From positions 62,394-126,393 of the forward strand of contig JAMXIF010000016.1 of NCBI GenBank assembly GCA_028583685.1: a stretch of DNA of 64,000 nucleotides. The letters are read 5' to 3'. The position numbers and the translations under genes are program-made. The notes beneath the pieces are model-generated. The model was not told where the DNA came from. It did no database searches and worked only from the letters and a program-made list of their open reading frames with translations. Below are positions 62,286 through 64,000 of the stretch, in pieces (position 1 is the first letter of the stretch; each line of letters opens with the position of its first letter). The DNA comes from Petaurus breviceps papuanus. Its lineage: Eukaryota > Chordata > Mammalia > Diprotodontia > Petauridae.

Positions 62286-63190
62286 CCTCATTCTTCATCT
62301 CTGCAGAGTAATGACTAGTCTCGATGGCCCCTCACCTCTAAACTGATCCCCACCTCCAATATCCCGTCACTGAAAAATACCCTTCATCCTCAGAAGGGCT
62401 TTTGATCACTACAAACCAGGGCCAAATTCAGAGCAGTGACTAAAAGGTGAAAGGCTCTCTACTCTATTACCTATCCCATTACCTATCTTCTGAGCCATCT
62501 TGACCCTCTGTTCTAAGGGGTATTTTATGACCCAGACATTTCTAATTTTATGTCTCTGGTGAAATTTATGACAGAATAAAGAGAATTGGAAAATGAAGCC
62601 GACCAAGATGGAACCCTAAATCTCCCTTCCATCATTCAGACCTCTATTAGCCCCAGTTCCATTTAATACCTCTTTTAAAAAGAAAAAAATAGATTTAAGG
62701 AAAAAGCAAATGTGACAGGAAAACCCTCATGGCAGCTTGGGCCAGCGAGCAAAGTGGTGCTTTTCTCCACTCTCAGATCTGCAGCTCCCTCCAGTGGTAC
62801 AAAGAGGAATTTCTTTCAAACAATGCCTCTTTGACTAATTATTTCCATCCCTTTTATACCAAAAGACAACTTGTAACCTCTTTTGTGTTTGGATTAGCAG
62901 AGAGTGGGTTCTACGATTTCTTTGAAATCAAATATGTTGGGGTGGATTTTGTTCCATATTGTGTAGCTTAAATGAGAAAAGCTTCTTGAAACAAGGAACA
63001 GTTTTGCATGGTTAAAATCTCCAATTCCCCTTTGTTACCAGACAATAATGCTTTCTCCAGGTTAACCCTTATCCTGTTTTGGACTACAGAGCACAGGCTT
63101 CAGGTTCCTTTTGGCTCTCAAGTGTCCAGATTTATTAAGTATTGCCTATAAATAAAGCCCACCTTTACTTTACTCCTTTAAAAATGGTAT
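62286..63190. other. No recognisable gene or repeat
   Basis: About 0.9 kb. An 80-codon plus-strand frame (62729-62971, opening MAAWASEQSGAFLHSQICSS) has no family resemblance I can name and no RNA-processing context; coding is not supported but not excluded. Confidence 0.35.
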
Positions 63191-63194
63191 GTTT

Positions 63195-63405
63195 TAGAGA
63201 TCAAAAGCTCTATCAGTAGAATAAGCATTGGCTTCAGCACTTGATGTTAAACCAAGGTTTAAATGCTATCCCTGATACTCTGTAATGTGTCCTTGGGCAA
63301 ATCACCTACCTCCCTAAGAATCAGTTTCCTCAACTATAAAAATGAGAGGCCTGGGCTAAGTGTAATTTAAGGTCCCTTCCAGTCTTAAATCCTATGGTAG
63401 GCTAG
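63195..63405 (+). repeat. MIR (sense)
   Basis: 'agtagaataagcattggctt', 'tgtccttgggcaaatcacct', 'tcagtttcctcaactataaa', 'aaggtcccttccagtcttaa'. Confidence 0.75.
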
Positions 63406-63640
63406 ATCCAACTGTCATTAACTAGCTGAGCGACCTTGAGCATATTGCTACAGCAATCTGAGCCTCAGTTTCCTCTTCTGTAAAATCAGGGGCTTGGACT
63501 AGATGATCTTTAAGATCTCTTCCATTTCCAAATCCTTTGATCCCTTTATATGGCATGAAATCTCCATTTAAAATGGATCCTGTCACTAAACTAGCTAGGT
63601 GGCTTTGAGCAAATCATTTAACTTCTCTCTGCCAATAATT
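63406..63640 (+). repeat. MIR (sense) and a further MIR fragment
   Basis: 63406-63550 has 'gagcctcagtttcctcttct', 'gggcttggactagatgatct' and 'tcttccatttccaaatcctt'; 63585-63640 has 'actagctaggtggctttgag' and 'caaatcatttaacttctctc'. Confidence 0.75.
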
Positions 63641-63761
63641 CATAGTGGTTAGCCATTTTTTTTTAATAAAAGGCATTGTTCTTCTTATGATGATCACATT
63701 AACTCTGGTATTTCCTTCTCCTTATAATAAACTCCTCTTTCCAATGTTATGGAGGAAATGT

Positions 63762-63911
63762 AGGGGCACCTAGATGGCACACACCAGATCTGGAGTCAGG
63801 AGGATCTGAGTTCAAATGTGACCTCAGATACAACACTTACTAGCTGTGTGACCTTGGGCAAGTCACTTAACCCCAAGTGGCTCACTTCTCCCGCCCTACA
63901 AAAAAAAAAAA
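63762..63911 (+). repeat. MAR1 SINE (sense)
   Basis: 'ggggcacctagatggcacac', 'tctggagtcaggaggatctg', 'actagctgtgtgaccttggg', 'acttaaccccaagtggctca' and an A tail. 'gaaatgt' at 63755-63761 and 63912-63918 is a short duplication. Confidence 0.92.
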
Positions 63912-64000
63912 GAAATGTCATTATCTTTACTTTTTTTTTTTTTTCTGGAAGGTTGTCAGTAGGAACAGCCCTGGATCTAAAGAAGGTTTAAGAAGAGTAA

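Noticed and set aside
1-64000. tRNA, 5S, U6 or other structural RNA genes
   Set aside because: The tRNA-derived SINE heads contain degraded A and B boxes but none folds as a plausible tRNA gene by eye; no 5S, U6 or Y RNA signature was recognised. A covariance-model scan would be decisive.

Overview
The window looks like intergenic or intronic DNA from a marsupial, and I find no intact host gene in it. The organism call rests on the repeats: many copies of the marsupial CORE-SINE MAR1 (head 'gggcagctaggtgg'), a second SINE type that ends in an RTE-like tail ('gactctttgtgacccc'), MIR/THER-type SINEs, L2 and L3/CR1 LINEs, and L1 of the marsupial kind. I cannot tell an American from an Australian marsupial. 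Almost every open frame seen is a microsatellite, a SINE or chance; the only frames with recognisable protein homology are LINE fragments (L1 ORF2 at 39562-40353, HAL1 ORF1 at 57468-58529, L3 and L2 reverse-transcriptase remnants).

Layout. 1-1275 is AT-rich, free of recognisable repeats and 3'UTR-like. 2-14 kb holds scattered MIR, L2, RTE-SINE and hAT copies and a degraded L3 reverse-transcriptase piece (6690-7650). 14-24 kb holds an unclassified repeat present twice (14963-15145 and 16775-16960), SINEs with clear target-site duplications, and L2/L3 3' ends. 24-34 kb holds L2 pieces seeded with microsatellites, a possible promoter plus first exon (26480-26933), a solo-LTR candidate (28857-29343), a terminal-inverted-repeat element (30343-30759) and a 350-bp polypurine tract. 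34-46 kb holds L2, a CpG-rich tandem-dimer SINE (36851-37142), hAT copies and a 5'-truncated L1 with a perfect 15-bp duplication. 46-53 kb is mostly L2, including a near-complete antisense copy broken by a GA microsatellite that contains a 100-N assembly gap. 54.8-59.9 kb is a nest: an antisense L3 hit by an antisense L1, which in turn received a MAR1 SINE and an ORF1-only L1 derivative (HAL1). 60-64 kb returns to MIR/L2/MAR1 copies.

The parts do not form a pathway. They record layered retroposition: L2, MIR and L3 are oldest; hAT elements and older L1 follow; then RTE-SINE, MAR1, HAL1 and the youngest L1. Points most worth checking are the HAL1 nest, the dimeric SINE, the four-motif inverted-repeat element, the unclassified repeat pair and the promoter-like segment. 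All family names rest on remembered consensus sequences, not on a database search, and boundaries are approximate unless a duplication is stated.
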